From assembly GCA_030622125.1 (NCBI GenBank), contig JAUXGM010000112.1, positions 1 through 7,046 of the forward strand: 7,046 nucleotides of DNA, read 5' to 3'. This document shows positions 4,428 to 7,046 of the stretch, piece after piece. The notes beneath the pieces are model-generated. The model saw only the letters and a list, made by a program, of their open reading frames with translations, did no database searches and was not told where the DNA came from. A program made the translations under genes and the position numbers. How positions within the stretch are numbered: the first letter of the stretch is position 1; each line of letters starts with the position of its first letter. This DNA comes from a bacterium. GTDB lineage: Bacteria > AUK180.

Positions 4428-5105
4428 TTATTCTAATTTCGTTCCGCATTCTCCGCAAAATTTTGTTCCCGCCGGATTTTCAGCCCCGCATTTCGGACAT
4501 TTTAACAATCCGAGCGGTGCTCCGCAATTTGCACAAAACTTTCCTTTTCCTGCCGGTTTTCCACATTTTGGGCAGATCGTTTGTTTACTTTCTATCTCTC
4601 CGGTAAAGACCTGTGTCTCTGCTGCTTTTTTATGAATATCATCAACCATCTTTCCCGCTTTTGCAGCTGCCACCTCAACATTCTCTCTTGGTGCACAGGT
4701 TACACATAGACCTTCCTGTTCATTCCAGCAATTTTCGCATACCCAATGGGTACACTTCGGACATCTTTTAAAATGTTCCTTTGTCTCGTTTTGTGCTTGC
4801 ATAAATGCCTTTTCATGTTCTTTATGCCATGCAGGAGACATTCCCTGAAACTTTTCCGCCAGTGCATCGGTTCCTCTACTGACACCGTAGCCAACATTGT
4901 ATTTTCCAGCTACGCGTGCTGCGGCGCCGAAAAGACCGCCGACAGTTTTTAGTAATCTTCCCTTTTTATAGGATTTAGATTCCATAAATCTTGTCTTGTA
5001 GCCCTCTTTACAATTGTCACAAAAGAATGTAAATTGAAAACCTGCCTCAGTGCTGTTATCGGCAAAATTATCTGAAAACCCAATCAAATTACCACCTTGT
5101 GCCAT
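4428..5105 (-). CDS. zinc-ribbon protein with a Gly/Ala-rich insertion, function unknown
   Basis: A 225-residue cytoplasmic protein with 16 Cys in eight CxxC pairs. The first pair, C29-C32, is followed by a long insert with a Gly/Ala-rich, mildly hydrophobic stretch (about 51-78, LLKTVGGLFGAAARVAG). A cluster then follows: C115-C118, C123-C126 and C134-C137, spaced like a treble-clef or cross-brace fold. An alpha-helical linker covers about 140-170. Two classic C-terminal ribbons end it: C178-C181 with C191-C194, and C203-C206 with C217-C220. There is no signal peptide. Such ribbons usually bind Zn and mediate protein or nucleic acid contacts. ATG 5105 is only 2 nt past the stop of the four-ribbon gene, and its SD is made of that gene's last codons, so coupling is likely. 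It resembles conserved hypothetical zinc-ribbon proteins; no function can be named. Confidence 0.85.
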   Translation of the reverse strand: MAQGGNLIGFSDNFADNSTEAGFQFTFFCDNCKEGYKTRFMESKSYKKGRLLKTVGGLFGAAARVAGKYNVGYGVSRGTDALAEKFQGMSPAWHKEHEKAFMQAQNETKEHFKRCPKCTHWVCENCWNEQEGLCVTCAPRENVEVAAAKAGKMVDDIHKKAAETQVFTGEIESKQTICPKCGKPAGKGKFCANCGAPLGLLKCPKCGAENPAGTKFCGECGTKLE

Positions 5106-5107
5106 AA

Positions 5108-5440
5108 TTACCTCCTATATTTTAATGGTTTCCTACATTTTATACATTTATCTCCGATCGGCGGCTGCTCTGTCTTACATTTCGGACAGACAACGACCAA
5201 TCGTTCATCGCATTTATCACAGTAATCCCCAAAGAATGTTTTTTCTCCGCAAAAGGGACAGGTAATCTCCAATTTTAATCCGCACCCGGGGCATACCTTA
5301 TAATCCTTCTTTATCGGTTCATGACATTTCGGACATCGCAGTGAACCAAGCGGATTGACCTTTCCACAGTATGGACAAAGATTTGAATCCGCATCAATCA
5401 ACTTACCACAATAACGGCAGGGATGTTTATATCCTACCAT
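5108..5440 (-). CDS. four-zinc-ribbon protein, function unknown
   Basis: A 110-residue protein that is almost entirely zinc ribbons: 16 Cys in eight evenly spaced pairs, C8-C11/C22-C25, C36-C39/C50-C53, C61-C64/C74-C77 and C85-C88/C99-C102. Each ribbon is CxxC, 10, 10, 9 and 10 residues, CxxC, so the protein looks like four copies of one unit. Most pairs have Pro after the first Cys (CPYC, CPKC, CPGC, CPFC). There is no catalytic, membrane or export signal. The start was set at ATG 5440, since AGGAGG (5447-5452) lies 6 nt upstream; the longer ATG at 5461 is upstream of this SD and inside the preceding gene. It starts 2 nt after the stop of the PH-like gene. Its own C-terminal Arg-Arg codons, AGG AGG, form the SD of the next gene. 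It is probably an adaptor or scaffold; that is inference. Confidence 0.85.
   Translation of the reverse strand: MVGYKHPCRYCGKLIDADSNLCPYCGKVNPLGSLRCPKCHEPIKKDYKVCPGCGLKLEITCPFCGEKTFFGDYCDKCDERLVVVCPKCKTEQPPIGDKCIKCRKPLKYRR
5110..5116 (-). promoter_or_regulatory. Shine-Dalgarno overlapping the upstream stop codon
   Basis: AGGAGGT on the minus strand is made from the last two codons (AGG AGG) plus the first base of the TAA stop of the four-ribbon gene. The next gene's ATG follows 4 nt later (5105-5103). This arrangement favours translational coupling. Confidence 0.8.
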
Positions 5441-5442
5441 AT

Positions 5443-6813
5443 TTAGCCTCCTTTTTTCCATTTTTCATTATCATCTCTTGAATTAATATTGAATTTTAAA
5501 AGATTCTTCACATCATTTTCCCACTGCTCTTCACTACCGTGGATAATCCTTCCGATAAACAATTTCCTTAATAATCTAAGTGACGGTATTTTTTCTATCG
5601 CAAATTGGTATTTTTCATATCTCGGTTCATTTATTTTTTCATCTGAAAGATAAATCGGTTCTCTTCTGAAATTTATCTCTATCATACATCTATTTATTGT
5701 TTTAATAAACTCATTCGCTCTCTTATGAAGATCATCGATATTCTTAATATTTGAATATTTATCCCGTTCCCCCATTCTAAAAAAATAGGTTGCCTTTCCC
5801 TTTACGACCTCTTCTTCTGATATCGTGCCTGCTTCCATTGCAAAAGCATTTCCATATTCCTTTGAGGCAATGTCATATATCGGTATCAAGAACCATATAT
5901 ATTCACCGGTTAGATCCCCTAATAATCCTCTTTTAAAGCCGATACATAGTTTACTTTTTTGAGAAATTGATTTTAGATGATTGTATTCATCTTTTATTCC
6001 TGCAAGTTCAAGACGCTTTTCCAATTCTCCCCATATCTTTGGAGAGATCTTATCTATATCAGTTTTTTTCGCCGCCATTCCTTCCTTCATCAATCTTGAA
6101 ACCCTTCTTATTATCAATGGTCCTTCCTTTGGTAAAAGTTCCTTGATCGTTGATTGCAGTTCTATATTAAGTTCATTTATCACATCCGATAATGTATGGA
6201 CAACCGAATCGTATTTATAACCCATCATTGAAAAAGTATATTTATCGCCGAACTCACAGGTGATATTTAGTTCATAATTCTCAGAATTTATATTTGAAAT
6301 ATATGAGTATGGAATTCTTTTTATCTCACTTTTTTCCGGAATGATCACAAGCCCCGTATCAAGCAGACGAAGTTCACAAATCTCATTTTTAATTATTTCT
6401 TTTCCCTCATTGGTAGAGGTAACCGTTGCCTTGATCCCGCTTTTTCGAATTGATTCATTTATGAGCAGATCCTTTATAAGAATCTCATTTCTTAATTTAA
6501 AAAGTATTCTCAAAAAATCTTCATACTTATAACCGAGATCGTAGATGGTCAGGATCTCCTTTGTTTTGAATTGAATATGTAATCGATAATCATCTCCCCA
6601 TATTTTAAAGATATCTCTGTATGAAATTAGGAGAGTTTCGCTAAATTTCGGAATAATAAAAACGGCATCTTCGGTAAGTTGCAGATTGCCCTGCCCCTTA
6701 TCAAGTTCTGTGCCTTCTTCATCGGAAAGGGTAAAACTCATCTTTGCTTCAAAGATAATTATAATTTCTTCATCATTCGAATTCTTTTCCTGTTCTTCAT
6801 CATCTGAATCCAT
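5443..6813 (-). CDS. cytoplasmic protein with two tandem PH-like repeats, function unknown
   Basis: A 456-residue soluble protein. After an acidic N-terminus (DSDDEEQEKNSNDEE) come two homologous units, about 41-112 and 144-216. They share IIP near the start (54-56 and 157-159), then SE, I-Y, Y-L-I, GYKY (94-97 and 198-201) and a final NE. The beta-strand pattern closed by a helix suggests PH-like folds, as in bacterial PH-domain proteins; this is a fold guess. The C-terminal half (about 230-440) is unrelated and carries GLLGDLTGEYIWFLIPIY (296-313) and NAFAMEAGT (322-330). No membrane segment or signal is seen. ATG 6813 is chosen because AGGA (6821-6824) lies 7 nt upstream; GTG 6819 is too close to it. 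It is the first gene of a coupled three-gene operon with its own promoter (6844-6872). Confidence 0.75.
   Translation of the reverse strand: MDSDDEEQEKNSNDEEIIIIFEAKMSFTLSDEEGTELDKGQGNLQLTEDAVFIIPKFSETLLISYRDIFKIWGDDYRLHIQFKTKEILTIYDLGYKYEDFLRILFKLRNEILIKDLLINESIRKSGIKATVTSTNEGKEIIKNEICELRLLDTGLVIIPEKSEIKRIPYSYISNINSENYELNITCEFGDKYTFSMMGYKYDSVVHTLSDVINELNIELQSTIKELLPKEGPLIIRRVSRLMKEGMAAKKTDIDKISPKIWGELEKRLELAGIKDEYNHLKSISQKSKLCIGFKRGLLGDLTGEYIWFLIPIYDIASKEYGNAFAMEAGTISEEEVVKGKATYFFRMGERDKYSNIKNIDDLHKRANEFIKTINRCMIEINFRREPIYLSDEKINEPRYEKYQFAIEKIPSLRLLRKLFIGRIIHGSEEQWENDVKNLLKFNINSRDDNEKWKKGG
5447..5452 (-). promoter_or_regulatory. Shine-Dalgarno inside the upstream gene's last codons
   Basis: AGGAGG on the minus strand is drawn from the Lys-Gly-Gly codons just before the TAA stop (5445-5443) of the PH-like gene. 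ATG 5440 follows after 6 nt. It decides against the longer start at 5461. Confidence 0.8.
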
Positions 6814-6820
6814 TTTCACT

Positions 6821-6824
6821 TCCT
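6821..6824 (-). promoter_or_regulatory. Shine-Dalgarno site of the PH-like gene
   Basis: AGGA, within AAAAGGA on the minus strand, lies 7 nt before ATG 6813 and only 1 nt before an in-frame GTG at 6819. The ATG is therefore the better start. This SD is weaker than those of the two downstream genes. Confidence 0.6.
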
Positions 6825-6843
6825 TTTAAGGTTTCTTTATTGT

Positions 6844-6872
6844 ATTATATAAAAAAGAATAGAAAAATTCAA
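6844..6872 (-). promoter_or_regulatory. sigma-70-type promoter of the zinc-ribbon operon
   Basis: On the minus strand a -35 box TTGAAT (6872-6867) and a perfect -10 box TATAAT (6849-6844) are 17 nt apart. Transcription would start near 6837, leaving a leader of about 24 nt before ATG 6813. The -35 box includes the TGA stop codon of the preceding peptidase gene. The same box types and spacing occur in the leuD-like promoter (TTGATT, 17 nt, TATAAT). Confidence 0.65.
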
Positions 6873-7046
6873 GTTCTTTTTCTCTTTCCGACCCAGCCTC
6901 TCTTATGATAGAACATATCATTGATTGCACCTTTTAAGATAGCGAATGTGTCCTGGCGGTAGATCTTTTTCAAAATGTTGTATAATTTTTTATGCCTTGC
7001 AAGCATATTTCCCGGATTTTCAAAAAAATACTCACTCACAACAGCA
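6869..7046 (-). CDS. M90-family (MtfA-like) zinc metallopeptidase, C-terminal fragment
   Basis: Only the last 58 residues are in the window; the gene runs off the right edge. The frame was read by hand and ends in TGA at 6871-6869. It begins AVVSEYFFENPGNML, followed by LYNILKKIYRQD and a basic tail ending KRKRT. The pattern AVxSEyFFE-P, then LY-xLxxxYRQD, is the hallmark C-terminal part of the MtfA / glucose-regulated metallopeptidase family (PF06167, MEROPS M90). In enterics MtfA is a cytosolic Zn peptidase that binds the repressor Mlc. The HExxH zinc site lies further upstream, outside the window, so activity cannot be judged. The gene ends 55 nt before the PH-like gene on the same strand and may share its transcript. 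The role here need not match that in enterics. Confidence 0.7.
   Translation of the reverse strand, partial: AVVSEYFFENPGNMLARHKKLYNILKKIYRQDTFAILKGAINDMFYHKRGWVGKRKRT

Overview
The window is low-GC bacterial DNA with Shine-Dalgarno (SD) led genes, near-consensus sigma-70-type promoters and repeat-rich intergenic spaces. The mix of a LeuD-type dehydratase subunit, Cys-rich zinc-ribbon proteins, a FecR-domain secreted protein, a lipoprotein with a lipobox and many small palindromic repeats suggests an uncultured, probably diderm, candidate-phylum bacterium (WOR-3 or Cloacimonadota-like would fit). That placement is a guess from style, not from a marker gene. No tRNA, rRNA, CRISPR array, transposase or phage gene was seen.

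Layout. Positions 1-200 hold a 15-bp tandem repeat and a good promoter for the only plus-strand gene, a small subunit of the 3-isopropylmalate dehydratase/homoaconitase family (201-728). Positions 729-1466 hold no convincing gene but many hairpin-forming repeats and one doubtful 35-codon ORF. A minus-strand lipoprotein gene (1467-1937) follows. Positions 1938-2782 are again repeat-rich and without a clear gene. From 2783 to the right edge everything is on the minus strand. In transcription order (right to left) this is the C-terminal end of an M90/MtfA-like metallopeptidase, a 456-residue cytoplasmic protein with two tandem PH-like repeats, a 110-residue protein made of four zinc ribbons, a 225-residue zinc-ribbon protein, and a secreted 512-residue FecR-domain protein.

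How the genes may work together. The three middle genes are a tight operon. At both junctions the SD sequence is formed by the last sense codons of the upstream gene, and start and stop are 2 nt apart, so translation is probably coupled. A consensus-like promoter whose -35 box overlaps the stop codon of the peptidase gene drives them. The FecR-domain gene follows after a 106-nt gap holding a hairpin and has its own strong SD, so it may belong to the same unit or be read separately. The cassette (peptidase, PH-like duplication protein, two multi-ribbon proteins, secreted FecR protein) is the best candidate here for an undescribed system. Its function cannot be read from the sequence; a protein-interaction or scaffold module linked to envelope state is an inference only.

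The intergenic DNA is notable in its own right. It holds a 28-bp hairpin repeat present twice with structure-preserving changes, a second family shared between 1359-1402 and 4347-4413, 15-bp tandem repeats on both sides of the leuD-like gene, and several perfect inverted repeats with short loops.
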